Shown piece after piece: positions 17,830 through 27,739 of a DNA stretch of 64,000 nucleotides. The notes beneath the pieces were generated by a model. The model did no database searches and was not told the origin of the DNA. It worked only from the letters and a program-made list of their open reading frames with translations. The stretch lies in NCBI RefSeq assembly GCF_013181195.1, contig NZ_SMZP01000009.1, positions 280,992-344,991 of the forward strand. Direction: 5' to 3'. The first letter of the stretch is position 1; the number at the start of each line of letters is the position of its first letter. This stretch comes from Caulobacter sp. RHG1 (lineage in GTDB: Bacteria > Pseudomonadota > Alphaproteobacteria > Caulobacterales > Caulobacteraceae). Both the position numbers and the translations under genes were made by a program.

Positions 17830-18072
17830 ATGACCGCTCCCCTCAATGCGATGAACATGGTCCTGATCGAGAACGCCGCCGGCAGCAGCCAAGTGATCAC
17901 CATCATCGAGGAGTTCGCCGGCCACTCGGTGTCGCGCGATCTCAACCCCGGTGACCATGCCCGCATCCCGGTGACCCAGTTCAAGTCGATCACCGTGCGT
18001 GAGACCTATCCCGACGACTGGCTGACCCGTGGCCGCAACCGCAACCGCGAGGCCGCCGCCGTCGCAGCCTGA
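17830..18072 (+). CDS. Small hypothetical protein, 80 residues
   Basis: The product begins MTAPLNAMNMVLIENAAGSS, continues with a beta-rich middle (VITIIEEFAGHSVSRDLNPGDHARIPV) and ends in a basic, Ala-rich tail. Third-position GC is as high as in neighbouring real genes, which supports coding. The Shine-Dalgarno sequence is weak, and it may be cotranscribed with gcrA 62 nt upstream. No domain is recognised; there is no signal peptide or membrane segment. Confidence 0.6.
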   Translation: MTAPLNAMNMVLIENAAGSSQVITIIEEFAGHSVSRDLNPGDHARIPVTQFKSITVRETYPDDWLTRGRNRNREAAAVAA

Positions 18073-18100
18073 CAGGCGGAGAGTCGGATAGGTGACATTT

Positions 18101-18192
18101 TGGCGAGACTGCTGACGTAATCGCCTGCTGCGTCAGTCAATTCTCGTCTAAATTGAAATGGATGACCCCGCGAAGCCTTTCGCGGGGTTTTT
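18101..18192 (+). ncRNA. Candidate structured RNA with intrinsic terminator
   Basis: Nested inverted repeats CGAGA (18104-18108)/TCTCG (18142-18146) and CTGACG (18112-18117)/CGTCAG (18131-18136) form a two-tier hairpin. An A-rich linker and a terminator hairpin (18166-18192) follow. There is no reading frame. It could be a free small RNA or the 3' untranslated region of the 80-residue gene. The ends are not defined. Confidence 0.35.
18166..18192 (+). terminator. Rho-independent terminator
   Basis: CCCCGCGAA (18166-18174) pairs with TTCGCGGGG (18179-18187) and is followed by TTTTT. It terminates transcripts from gcrA and its small downstream gene, or the candidate RNA. Confidence 0.85.
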
Positions 18193-18274
18193 CGTTTCCG
18201 TCGCAGGCGCACAGATTGCGTTGGCGTTAACCTTATGACACACACAGCGCCGCTTCTGGGGGACGGAAACCAAG

Positions 18275-18802
18275 ATGGGCGAGGGGTTTGAGGGCGGCGG
18301 GCCGGTCGACGAGCACGCGCTGCCGTTGCCGAGCTACCTGAGTTATCTGCTCTACCAGACCGAGCAACATCGCCGGGCGATGGCCGCCGATCTGTTGGCG
18401 CGGCATGGTCTGACGTTCGCCAAATGGGTGGCGATGATCTCGTTGCGCCGTTTCGGCGACCTGTCGATGACGCGCCTGGCCAAGCTGGCCGCCACCGACC
18501 GCACGACCCTGACCCGCGCCATCGACAGCCTGATCACCGATGGTCTGGTGGCGCGCGCGGCCTCGCCCAGCGACCGCCGTATCGTCGTCGTCTGCCTCAC
18601 CGACACCGGTCGTACGCTGCTCGAAGCCATCCGCGCCGAAATCCGTCCGCTGAATCGCGACATCTGCTCGAACCTGACGGCCGAGGAGCAGGCGGCCATG
18701 ACCGGCTATCTGCAGAAGATGCTGTCGGGCCTGATCGTCGAGCCCGACTGGAAGCAGGATGTTCTGGCGTTCTCGACCCCCGCGCCGTCGGAGCTGGTCT
18801 GA
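18275..18802 (+). CDS. MarR family transcriptional regulator
   Basis: 175 residues. A dimerisation helix (SYLSYLLYQTEQHRRAMAADLL) precedes the winged helix-turn-helix with LAKLAATDRTTLTRAIDSLITDGLV (about 68-92) and the wing SPSDRRIVVVCLTDTGR. This is the standard MarR layout. It stands alone, with the convergent arfB gene only 6 nt away. The regulated genes and ligand are unknown. Confidence 0.9.
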   Translation: MGEGFEGGGPVDEHALPLPSYLSYLLYQTEQHRRAMAADLLARHGLTFAKWVAMISLRRFGDLSMTRLAKLAATDRTTLTRAIDSLITDGLVARAASPSDRRIVVVCLTDTGRTLLEAIRAEIRPLNRDICSNLTAEEQAAMTGYLQKMLSGLIVEPDWKQDVLAFSTPAPSELV

Positions 18803-18808
18803 GGTCGC

Positions 18809-19231
18809 TCAGTCGTCGAACTTCACCCGGCCGCGCCCGGACTTCACGCCCGCTCGCTTGGTCTTGGTCTCCAGCCGCTTGAGCTTGCTGGAATAGGTCG
18901 GCTTGGTCGCCTTGCGCGCCTTGGGCCGTTCGGTGGCGCGCAGGATCAGTTCGACCAGCCGCGCCTGGGCGTCCTGTCGGTTCATCTCCTGCGAGCGAGA
19001 GCCCTGGGCGAACAGGATCAGCACGCCGTCCTGGGTCAGGCGGCTGCCAGCCAGCTTCTCCAGCCGTGTCTTGACGTCCTCGGGCAGGGCGGGGGAGTTG
19101 CGAACGTCGAACCGCAGCTCGATCGCGGTCGAGGTCTTGTTGACGTGCTGGCCCCCGGGACCCGAGGCGCGGGTGGCCTTCCAGACCAGCTCGTCCTCGT
19201 CGATCCGGAGCCAGGACGTGATCTCGATCAT
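18809..19231 (-). CDS. arfB: Alternative ribosome-rescue factor ArfB (peptidyl-tRNA hydrolase)
   Basis: 140 residues. The catalytic GGQ is at 26-28 in RASGPGGQHVNKTSTAIELR, and the long basic C-terminal tail (KARKATKPTYSSKLKRL) inserts into the mRNA channel of stalled ribosomes. Its length and tail separate it from release factors RF1/RF2. It hydrolyses peptidyl-tRNA on non-stop ribosomes independently of tmRNA. Its start overlaps the stop of the UPF0178 gene. Confidence 0.94.
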   Translation of the reverse strand: MIEITSWLRIDEDELVWKATRASGPGGQHVNKTSTAIELRFDVRNSPALPEDVKTRLEKLAGSRLTQDGVLILFAQGSRSQEMNRQDAQARLVELILRATERPKARKATKPTYSSKLKRLETKTKRAGVKSGRGRVKFDD

Positions 19232-19689
19232 CGAGGCGGGACCCGCTTGGCCTTCACCACCAGTTGGTCCAGCGCCTGCAGGAAGCGCGAGCGGTCGGCG
19301 TTGGCGAAGGCGGCGGGGCCCTTGGTGACCTCGCCCATCGAGCGCATGTGCTCGCCGATCGAGCGCGAGGCCAGGGCCGAGCCGATCATGTCGTGGCTGA
19401 AGACTCGTCCGTTCGGGGCCAGCGCCGCGCCGCCAGCCTTCAGCACCCGGTCGGCCAGGGGAATGTCGTTGGTGACCACCACGTCGCCCGGACCGCAGCG
19501 TTCGGCGATCCAGTCGTCGGCGACGTCGGGACCGGCCTCGACCACGATCTGCTCGATCACGGGAGTCTGCGGCACGCGGATCCAGCTGTTGGACACCACG
19601 AACGTCTTGAAGCCATGACGGGCGGCGACCTTGTAGGCCTCGTCCTTCACGGGACAGGCGTCAGCGTCGATGAAGAGGATGGCGGTCAT
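19228..19689 (-). CDS. UPF0178 (DUF188/YaiI) family protein
   Basis: 153 residues from ATG 19689; the longer open frame extends into the tRNA gene and is not real. FIDADACPVKDEAY at the N-terminus, VVVEAGPDVADDWIAE and GDVVVTNDIPLADRVL place acidic residues as in PIN/NYN-like nucleases, and YaiI is a remote member of that fold. The biological role is unknown. It overlaps arfB by 4 nt. Confidence 0.88.
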   Translation of the reverse strand: MTAILFIDADACPVKDEAYKVAARHGFKTFVVSNSWIRVPQTPVIEQIVVEAGPDVADDWIAERCGPGDVVVTNDIPLADRVLKAGGAALAPNGRVFSHDMIGSALASRSIGEHMRSMGEVTKGPAAFANADRSRFLQALDQLVVKAKRVPPR

Positions 19690-19715
19690 CGCGCAAAAGC
19701 CTGGATAAGGAAGAC

Positions 19716-19790
19716 TGGTGCCGGCGGAGAGGATCGAACTCCCGACCTTCGGTTTACAAAACCGCTGCACTACCGCTGTGCTACGCCGGC
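19716..19790 (-). tRNA. tRNA-Thr (anticodon TGT), CCA encoded
   Basis: Read from 19790 down, the acceptor GCCGGCG pairs with CGCCGGC. The D arm is GCACAGCGGTAGTGC, the anticodon loop TTTGTAA gives TGT, and the T arm is GGGAGTTCGATCCTC. The discriminator A and an encoded CCA end at 19716. It reads ACA threonine codons. The downstream UPF0178 start lies 26 nt away. Confidence 0.95.
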
Positions 19791-19947
19791 ATGGGTCAGT
19801 GACCCGAGGTCAGGGCTTATGCCGTTTGAGCGCGCGGACGGCAAGGTGGTGAATGGCGCCAGGACGTGTCGGCAATCCTCCTGTCGCGGGTGAGGATTGA
19901 TCGTCACCGCGCCAGCCGCTAGGGACGCTCCAAGCAGGAGAACCGAC

Positions 19948-20841
19948 ATGGCCCAGGGCAAACTCATCGACGGCAAGGCCTTCGCGGCCGACGTCCGGGC
20001 CAAGATCGCGGTCGACGTCGCCGCTCTGAAGGCCGAGCATGGCATCACGCCCGGCCTGGCCGTGGTGCTGGTGGGCGAGGATCCGGCCAGTCAGGTCTAT
20101 GTCCGCAACAAGGGCGAGCAGACCGAGGCCGCCGGCATGTACTCCGAGACCCATCGCCTGCCGGCTGACACGACCCAGGACGACCTGCTGGCCGTGGTCG
20201 CCAAGCTGAACGCCGACCCCAAGATCCACGGCGTGCTGGTGCAGTTCCCGGTGCCGGCGCACATCAATCAGATGGACGTCGTAGCCGCCCTGTCGCCGGA
20301 CAAGGACGTCGACGGTCTGACCGTGACCAACGCCGGGCGTCTGGCCAGCGGCCTGCCGGCCCTGACGCCGTGCACGCCGCTGGGCTGCATGATGCTGCTG
20401 AAGGACGTGATCGGCGACCTGAAGGGCAAGACCGCCGTCGTCATCGGCCGCTCGAACCTGATGGGCAAGCCTATGGCCCAGATGCTGCTGGCCGCCGACT
20501 GCACCGTGACCATCGCCCACTCGCGCAGCCAGGACCTGCCGTCGATCGTACGCCAGGCTGACATCGTCGTGGCCGCCGTCGGCCGGGCCGAGATGGTCAA
20601 GGCCGACTGGGTCAAGCCGGGCGCCGTGGTCATCGACGTCGGCATCAGCCGTTTCCCGGCCCGCGATCCGGAGGCCGCCGCGGCCGGCAAGACCCGGCTT
20701 GTCGGCGACGTCGCCTTCGACGAAGTTCGCGAGGTCGCCGGCGCGATCACGCCGGTTCCGGGGGGAGTCGGACCGATGACCATCGCCTGCCTGCTGGCCA
20801 ATACGCTGACGGCCGCCAAGCGCATCTCGGGCGTCGCCTGA
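19948..20841 (+). CDS. folD: Methylenetetrahydrofolate dehydrogenase/cyclohydrolase
   Basis: 297 residues from ATG 19948, with AGGAG about 7 nt upstream. The bifunctional enzyme interconverts 5,10-methylene- and 10-formyl-tetrahydrofolate. Visible motifs are the catalytic lysine in YVRNKGE (about 55), GVLVQFPVP, PDKDVDGL, the NADP-binding VIGRSNLMGKP (about 168) and the C-terminal TPVPGGVGPMT. Length is normal. A cytochrome gene starts at the overlapping stop (TGATG). Confidence 0.96.
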   Translation: MAQGKLIDGKAFAADVRAKIAVDVAALKAEHGITPGLAVVLVGEDPASQVYVRNKGEQTEAAGMYSETHRLPADTTQDDLLAVVAKLNADPKIHGVLVQFPVPAHINQMDVVAALSPDKDVDGLTVTNAGRLASGLPALTPCTPLGCMMLLKDVIGDLKGKTAVVIGRSNLMGKPMAQMLLAADCTVTIAHSRSQDLPSIVRQADIVVAAVGRAEMVKADWVKPGAVVIDVGISRFPARDPEAAAAGKTRLVGDVAFDEVREVAGAITPVPGGVGPMTIACLLANTLTAAKRISGVA

Positions 20842-21200
20842 TGAGCCGGGCGTTCGTCTTCGCAGCGTTCGCCCTGTTTGTCTCAGCCTGTGGGGCCAAG
20901 CCGCCGCCGGCTCCCACGCCGGAGCAGGCTCTGGCTCTTCGCCCCGCCGATGCGCGGCTGGCGGCGCTGTACGAGACCTCGTGCCACGCCTGCCATGCGA
21001 TTCCCGAGACCGGCGCGCCGCTGGTCCATGACCGTGCAGCCTGGGATCCGCGCTGGAAACAGGGTGAGGCCGTGCTGCTGGATCACACCATCCAAGGCTT
21101 TAACGCCATGCCGGCCACCGGCCAGTGCGCGACTTGCACGCCGGGCGATTTCGAGGCCCTGATACGTTTCATGGCGGGACGAGAAGATTCCGCGACCTAG
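20841..21200 (+). CDS. Cytochrome c5-like lipoprotein
   Basis: 119 residues. A lipoprotein signal ends in FVSAC (Cys about 17). The heme motif CHACH lies near residue 48, and a second Cys pair (CATCT) near the C-terminus is a hallmark of cytochrome c5. The axial Met is probably in FNAMPATG. It is likely a membrane-anchored periplasmic electron carrier. It lies between folD (4-nt overlap class) and an FAD oxidoreductase to which it might donate or accept electrons; that pairing is inferred from position. Confidence 0.88.
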   Translation: MSRAFVFAAFALFVSACGAKPPPAPTPEQALALRPADARLAALYETSCHACHAIPETGAPLVHDRAAWDPRWKQGEAVLLDHTIQGFNAMPATGQCATCTPGDFEALIRFMAGREDSAT

Positions 21201-21215
21201 ACCTTGGGGAGCGGC

Positions 21216-22622
21216 ATGATCTCACGACGCGGAGCCTTGATCGCCGGTGGGACCGGCGCTGTGGTCGTCGCTGGCGGCGCGGGCGCGGCCTATGTGGTGG
21301 CCACCGGAGACAAGCCCGAACCGCCGTCTCCCGCCTCGGTCGACGCTCAGGGCAAGATGCTGTGGCGCAACTGGTCGGGCGTGCAGCACGCCTATCCCGC
21401 TGCGCGCCTGGCCCCAAAGGACGAGGCTGAGCTGGCGACCATGCTGAAGGTCGCTCAAGCGCCCATCCGTCCCGTCGGCGCGGGCCACTCGTTCACCGGC
21501 CTTGCCCCGACCAACGGCGCGCTGGTGTCGCTGGACGCCATGGCCGGCATCATCGGCTGGGAGGGCGACGAGGCGATCGTGCGCACCGGCACGCGGCTGG
21601 GCGCGCTGGGCCCGGCCCTGGCGCAGAAGGGGCGGGCGCTGCCCAACCTGCCCGACATCAACAAGCAGTCGCTGGGCGGGGCGCTGGGCACGGCCACTCA
21701 TGGAACCGGCGCCAAGATCCCGGCCATGCACGCGGATGTCACGGGCCTCAGGCTGATCACGCCGTCGGGGCGGGTGATCGACGCCGACGAAAGGTCCAAC
21801 CCCGAGATCTTCCAGGCCGCCAAGGTGTCGCTGGGCGCGCTCGGCGTGATCACCCAGGTGCGGATGCGCACCGCCGCCAACCGCCGGCTGCGCCGCAACG
21901 TCTGGCTGGAGCCGCTCGACGAGGCCATGCACAAGGCCGAGGCGCGCTGGGCCCAGCACCGCAATTTCGAGTTCTTCGCCGTGCCGTTCACGGGACTGGC
22001 GGCCGGGATCAGCCACGACGAAACTGATGATGCCGTCGAGGCGCGCGGGCCCGACCAGGACACCGAGCTGCTGCAGGCCTTGCGGGGCTTGCGCAATCTG
22101 CTGGGCTTCTCGACGCCGCTGCGCAAGGCGGCGGCCAAGGCGCTGATGTCGACCGCCAAACCCGAGACGGCCGTCGACGAGGGCTGGAAGCTGCTGTCGA
22201 CCGAGCGGCCGGTGCGCTTCAACGAGATGGAATTCCACCTGCCGGTCGAGAACCAGCTCAAGGCCTTGGCCGAGGTCATGCGGGCGATCGAGCGGGAGCG
22301 GCCGGACGTCTTCTTCCCGATCGAGGTGCGGCGGATCGCAGAGGACGACGCCTGGCTGTCGCCGTTCCAGGGCGGGCCGCGCGGCTCGGTGGCGGTGCAC
22401 GCCTATTACCGCGACGACTTCAGCTTTCTGTATCAGCTGATCGAGCCGATCTTCCGCCGCTACGACGGCCGGCCGCACTGGGGCAAGCTGCACACCCTGC
22501 GGGCGGGGCAGCTGGAGGCGATCTATCCGAACTGGAAGGACTTCCTGGCGGTCCGCCGGGAATTGGATCCCGACGGCCGGATGCTCAACCCCTATCTGAA
22601 GGGGCTGTTTGGCGTGCTCTAG
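21216..22622 (+). CDS. FAD-linked sugar-lactone oxidase/dehydrogenase (ALO family)
   Basis: 468 residues. ATG 21216 is chosen because GGGGAG lies just upstream. The N-terminus (ISRRGALIAGG) carries a twin-arginine pair and a hydrophobic segment, suggesting Tat export. The FAD domain of the vanillyl-alcohol-oxidase fold contains PVGAGHSFTG (about 88) and LGGALGTATHGTG (about 150). The C-terminal ALO domain has HWGKLHTL (about 424). Relatives oxidise aldono-lactones such as galactono- or arabinono-1,4-lactone. With a c-type cytochrome encoded just upstream it may be a dehydrogenase rather than an oxidase. Confidence 0.85.
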   Translation: MISRRGALIAGGTGAVVVAGGAGAAYVVATGDKPEPPSPASVDAQGKMLWRNWSGVQHAYPAARLAPKDEAELATMLKVAQAPIRPVGAGHSFTGLAPTNGALVSLDAMAGIIGWEGDEAIVRTGTRLGALGPALAQKGRALPNLPDINKQSLGGALGTATHGTGAKIPAMHADVTGLRLITPSGRVIDADERSNPEIFQAAKVSLGALGVITQVRMRTAANRRLRRNVWLEPLDEAMHKAEARWAQHRNFEFFAVPFTGLAAGISHDETDDAVEARGPDQDTELLQALRGLRNLLGFSTPLRKAAAKALMSTAKPETAVDEGWKLLSTERPVRFNEMEFHLPVENQLKALAEVMRAIERERPDVFFPIEVRRIAEDDAWLSPFQGGPRGSVAVHAYYRDDFSFLYQLIEPIFRRYDGRPHWGKLHTLRAGQLEAIYPNWKDFLAVRRELDPDGRMLNPYLKGLFGVL

Positions 22623-23101
22623 GCGCCGAGATAGTCGGCGACGCGGGCTTCCAGTTCGGTGACCAGGGCCTTGCCCACAGGATGGGTGTCGACCTTGATG
22701 TCGTCGCGGACGCAGGCCTTGATCGCGTCGATGTGAGCGTCGACCAGGAACATCGGCGCCGACAGGCGGGTGTCCGGATCGTCGATCAGCTTGCATAGCG
22801 AGGCCGCCAGGCGGGTGATCAGCGGGAACTCGTAGGTGGCGCCCAGGCCCTTCAGGTCGTGAGCGCGGAGGTACAGGGTTTCGACGGTCTGGGCGTTGAG
22901 GCCCTCGGCGCGAACACCCTGGCGGGCGGCTTCCAGCTTGACGATCTCGTCGTCCAGCCATTGAGCGAAGTTGCCCGACAGGCTCTTCAGCGCAGCTTCG
23001 GCCTTGGCGATGGCGGCCATGTCGATGCCGCCTCGACCGCCGACCTTGAGCTTCAGCATGTTCGGAACCTGGATGACCTCGGCGTTGGTCTTGTTCGTCA
23101 C
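22619..23101 (-). CDS. Histidine phosphotransfer (HPt) protein
   Basis: 160 residues starting at GTG 23101, behind GGGGAAG. The HPt signature YLRAHDLKGLGATYEFP places the phospho-accepting histidine at residue 81, within a four-helix bundle. There are no kinase or receiver domains, so this is a free-standing phosphorelay intermediate. Caulobacter uses several such proteins (ChpT, ShpA); I cannot say from sequence alone which ortholog this is. The C-terminus (PVGKALVTELEARVADYLGA) is helical. Confidence 0.85.
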   Translation of the reverse strand: MTNKTNAEVIQVPNMLKLKVGGRGGIDMAAIAKAEAALKSLSGNFAQWLDDEIVKLEAARQGVRAEGLNAQTVETLYLRAHDLKGLGATYEFPLITRLAASLCKLIDDPDTRLSAPMFLVDAHIDAIKACVRDDIKVDTHPVGKALVTELEARVADYLGA

Positions 23102-23192
23102 GGGCGCTTCCCCAGCGGCGTTAGTTGGGAATCAGATAACTCGACAGGCGTTAATATTGGATGAGACGCAAGTTTCACTGCGACCCGTTGCC

Positions 23193-23975
23193 TCAGGCCG
23201 AGAACTGTTCTGCCAGAACTCTTTCCTCCAGGCTGCGGCCGGCGTCGAACAGCATCGACAGCGACGTTCCGCGGTCTTCGGAGATGTGGACCTCGATGAC
23301 GTCGCGGACTTCGAAGTTGTCGGCCACGGCGCTGACCGGACGCTTGTCGGCTTCCAGGATCTCGAACGTGACGCGGGATGACTGCGGCAACAGGGCACCG
23401 CGCCAACGGCGGGGGCGGAAAGCGGAAATGGGCGTCAGGGCCAGCACTTGGCCGTCGATCGGAATGATCGGGCCGTGGGCCGACAGGTTGTAGGCGGTCG
23501 AGCCGGCCGGCGTGGCCAGCAGGGCGCCGTCGCAGACCAGCTCGCCCATCCGCACCTTGCCGTCGATCGAGATGCGCAGCTTGGCGGTCTGGCGGGTCTG
23601 GCGCAGCAACGAGACCTCGTTGATCGCCAGGGCGCGGTGCTGGGTGCGGCGGGCGTCGATGGCGACCATGGCCAGCGGGTGGATGACGGCGCGCTCGGCG
23701 ACGTTGATCCGTTCCAGCAGGTCGTCTTCCGAGTACTCGTTCATCAGGAAGCCGACCGAGCCGCGGTTCATGCCGTAGATCGGCGTCTGGCTGGCGATCG
23801 ACTCGTGCAGGGTCTCCAGCATGAAGCCGTCGCCGCCCAGGGCGACGATCACCTGGGCGTTCTCGTCGCCGACGTCGCCATAGCGGGCGGCCAGCCGCTC
23901 GCGCGCTTCGATGGCCTCGGGCCGGTCGCTGGCCCGGAACGACAGGCGAGTCACGAAGGGTTGAGGCTGGTACAT
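23193..23975 (-). CDS. nadK: NAD kinase
   Basis: 260 residues, typical for the compact alphaproteobacterial form. The GGDG motif (47-50) binds ATP phosphates, NEVSLLR and SGSTAYNLSAHGPI-like segments (TPAGSTAYNLSAHGP, about 160) form the conserved diacylglycerol-kinase-like core, and DGALLATPAG precedes it. The enzyme phosphorylates NAD to NADP in the cytosol. It is flanked by the DUF2336 and HPt genes on the same strand but with separate gaps (58 and 92 nt). Confidence 0.94.
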   Translation of the reverse strand: MYQPQPFVTRLSFRASDRPEAIEARERLAARYGDVGDENAQVIVALGGDGFMLETLHESIASQTPIYGMNRGSVGFLMNEYSEDDLLERINVAERAVIHPLAMVAIDARRTQHRALAINEVSLLRQTRQTAKLRISIDGKVRMGELVCDGALLATPAGSTAYNLSAHGPIIPIDGQVLALTPISAFRPRRWRGALLPQSSRVTFEILEADKRPVSAVADNFEVRDVIEVHISEDRGTSLSMLFDAGRSLEERVLAEQFSA

Positions 23976-24032
23976 GGGGCCAAGTGGCGGGAAGCTCGCC
24001 AGCTTGTCAAAGGGAGCTTGTCAGGCGCCCGA

Positions 24033-25211
24033 TCAGGCTTGCCCGACGGCCTGGCGGAAGGCCATGCCAGCGATGTCCGGCGTGAATGGGCCAAAGGCGC
24101 TGGCGGCGCGGCGCACGCCTTCCTCCCCGCCGCCCGGACGGCCGCCGTTCAGCTGGCGAACGTGCTCCAGGATGGTCGGGAAGACGCTGCGGTCGATGCC
24201 GATGGACGAGCAAGCCAGGGCCAGCAGTTCAGGGCGGCCGCTGTCGATGGCGCGGCGGATCTGGGCGGATTCGAACTTGCCCAGGCGCGCCAGGGCCATG
24301 ACGAACAGCTGCAGCCGGCCTTCGCGCAGGACCCGCAGCAGATAGCCGGGGCGCAGCTGGCCGGCGGAGTCGAGCTTCTCGATCAACGAGCGCTCCATCT
24401 CCTCGCGATCCTCGTCCATGCCGACGGCGGCGACCTGGCCTTCTGCGGTTCCGTGATGGGCGGCCTTGGCCGCGTCGGCCACGGCGGCCTGCATGCGAAC
24501 CGGGTCCAGGTGGAAGCGGGCTTCAAGGGCGTCCTGCAGCGCGCGACCGACCAGCAGATAGAGCTGCTCGGCCAGTTGTTCGGACAGGCGCGGATGGCGG
24601 GCCAGCGGCGAGCGCAGGGCGACGACCTCGCGAGACCGGTCGACCAGCTTGCCCATGGCGTCGGTCGAAATGTCGGCGGTCTCGTTCGAGGCCAGGGCGG
24701 TCAGCACGGCCGGCTCGTCGCGGTCGATGATCGCTTCGACCACCGAGGCGCGCAGGCGGGGGCGGCGGGCGATCTCGATCTGGTGTTCTAGCGTCGCCTG
24801 GACCAGCAGGCGTATCAGGTCGTGGTCCTGCAGCACGGCGCTGCGGGCGATGATCGGCCTGGCGATCTCGATCTCGTCCAGCGCCATGATGTTGATCAGC
24901 GCCGACGGCGCCCATTCGGCGTCGGCCAGGCGTTCGGCCAGGCGATGGCGGATCTCGCGCTCGGCCTCGACCACCAGCGTCATGAAGATGGAGTTGAGCA
25001 GGGCCTGGACGTCGGGATGGGTCGGCTCGCCGCGAGCCTGGCCCTCCTCGCAGAGGTCAATGATCCCGGTAAGCAAACGCTCGCGATCGCCGGCCTCGCG
25101 GCTGCGGGCCAGCTTCAGGAGCGAAGCGATCTCGACGGCTGGAATGATCCCGCCTCCACGAATCCGGAAGACCCGAATGAGGATGACCTTGCCGTCCTCA
25201 AATGAAAACAT
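24033..25211 (-). CDS. DUF2336 domain-containing protein
   Basis: 392 residues from ATG 25211 (a second ATG lies 15 nt upstream). It is all-helical with HEAT-like repeats, for example LRLLVQATLEHQIEIARRPRLRASVVEAIIDRDEPAVLTAL-type spacing near 130-170, characteristic of DUF2336 proteins common in Caulobacterales. The C-terminal part (LQLFVMALARLGKFES, ELLALACSSIGIDR) repeats the pattern. Function is unknown; a scaffolding role would fit the repeats but is only an inference. It is divergent from glpK. Confidence 0.8.
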   Translation of the reverse strand: MFSFEDGKVILIRVFRIRGGGIIPAVEIASLLKLARSREAGDRERLLTGIIDLCEEGQARGEPTHPDVQALLNSIFMTLVVEAEREIRHRLAERLADAEWAPSALINIMALDEIEIARPIIARSAVLQDHDLIRLLVQATLEHQIEIARRPRLRASVVEAIIDRDEPAVLTALASNETADISTDAMGKLVDRSREVVALRSPLARHPRLSEQLAEQLYLLVGRALQDALEARFHLDPVRMQAAVADAAKAAHHGTAEGQVAAVGMDEDREEMERSLIEKLDSAGQLRPGYLLRVLREGRLQLFVMALARLGKFESAQIRRAIDSGRPELLALACSSIGIDRSVFPTILEHVRQLNGGRPGGGEEGVRRAASAFGPFTPDIAGMAFRQAVGQA

Positions 25212-25272
25212 GCTTAAACCAGTCAAGGGTAGCGGCGTCGAAATGTCGCAAGCTGCAGTGGAGGACGCGTCG

Positions 25273-26763
<1,491 letters not shown>

Positions 26764-26895
26764 GGGCGCCAAGACTGTCGCAAAATCTGTGTAACTGACC
26801 TAAGGGAAGTGGCGACGCGAGCAGATCGCTCTAGACATCACCCGGCGGCGCGTCTAACCGGCGCCCGCCGCCCCGCGCGTAATAAGGAACACCCC

Positions 26896-27558
26896 ATGAA
26901 GATCGCCCTGATCACCGAGAACAGCCAAGCCGCCAAGAATCAAACGATTCACGCCGCGCTGACCGCCGTCGCCGAGCCCATGGGCCATCAGGTGTTCAAC
27001 TACGGCATGTACACCGCCGAAGATAAGGCCTCGCTGACCTACGTGATGAACGGCCTGCTGGCCGCCATCCTGCTGAACTCGAAGGCCGCCGACTTCGTCG
27101 TCACCGGCTGCGGCACGGGCATGGGCGCCATGCTCGCCTGCAACGCGATGCCGGGCGTGTTCTGCGGCCTGGTCATCGACCCGACCGACGCCTTCCTGTT
27201 CGGCCAGATCAACGACGGCAACGCCATCTCGATGCCGTACGCCAAGGGCTTCGGCTGGGCGGCCGAGCTGAACCTGCAAGACGTCTATCGCAAGCTGTTC
27301 GAAGGCGAGCGCGGCCTGGGCTACCCCAAGGAGCGCGCCGAGATCATGGCGAAGAACCGCGGCATCCTGAAGGGCCTGAAGGAAGTCACCTGCAACGACA
27401 TGCTGACCGTCCTGAAGAACGTCGATCAAGACCTGCTGAAGGCCGCCATCGCCGGTGAGAAGTTCCAAGAGTACTTCTTCGCCAACGCCCAGGACGAAGG
27501 CATCCGCGACTACATCAAGGGCGTGCTGGCCGACTCGCGCGTTCTCGAGAACGCCTGA
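26896..27558 (+). CDS. RpiB/LacA/LacB-family sugar-phosphate isomerase
   Basis: 220 residues from ATG 26896, with AAGGA upstream. The N-terminus (MKIALITENSQAAKN) and the conserved core VVTGCGTGMGAMLACNAMPGVFCG (about 72-95), with the catalytic cysteine, match the ribose-5-phosphate isomerase B/galactose-6-phosphate isomerase family. It is about 70 residues longer than classic RpiB because of a C-terminal helical extension, so it belongs to a longer subgroup whose substrate is not established. A strong terminator follows. Confidence 0.85.
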   Translation: MKIALITENSQAAKNQTIHAALTAVAEPMGHQVFNYGMYTAEDKASLTYVMNGLLAAILLNSKAADFVVTGCGTGMGAMLACNAMPGVFCGLVIDPTDAFLFGQINDGNAISMPYAKGFGWAAELNLQDVYRKLFEGERGLGYPKERAEIMAKNRGILKGLKEVTCNDMLTVLKNVDQDLLKAAIAGEKFQEYFFANAQDEGIRDYIKGVLADSRVLENA

Positions 27559-27606
27559 GGCTAAGCAAGGCCGCGCCTCGTCAGAGGCGCGGTCAGCCTG
27601 AAGTAA

Positions 27607-27638
27607 AGCCCTCCGGTCGTCATGGCCGGAGGGCTTTT
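27607..27638 (+). terminator. Rho-independent terminator after the isomerase gene
   Basis: AGCCCTCCGG (27607-27616) pairs with CCGGAGGGCT (27626-27635), followed by a short T run. A second hairpin without a T run (CCGCGCCTC/GAGGCGCGG, about 27570-27592) precedes it. Confidence 0.85.
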
Positions 27639-27739
27639 CTGTTGGGCCTCTACCGCACCCCTGGGCCTGAAATCGCGGATCGCTTCTCGGTTTATAAAGA
27701 CTCTCACATCACCCTTGGGGCGAGTTTTTGAGGCGCCAG

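Noticed and set aside
19228..19770. Longer UPF0178 protein starting at 19770
   Set aside because: The extra N-terminus is translated from the tRNA-Thr gene; ATG 19689 matches the family start.
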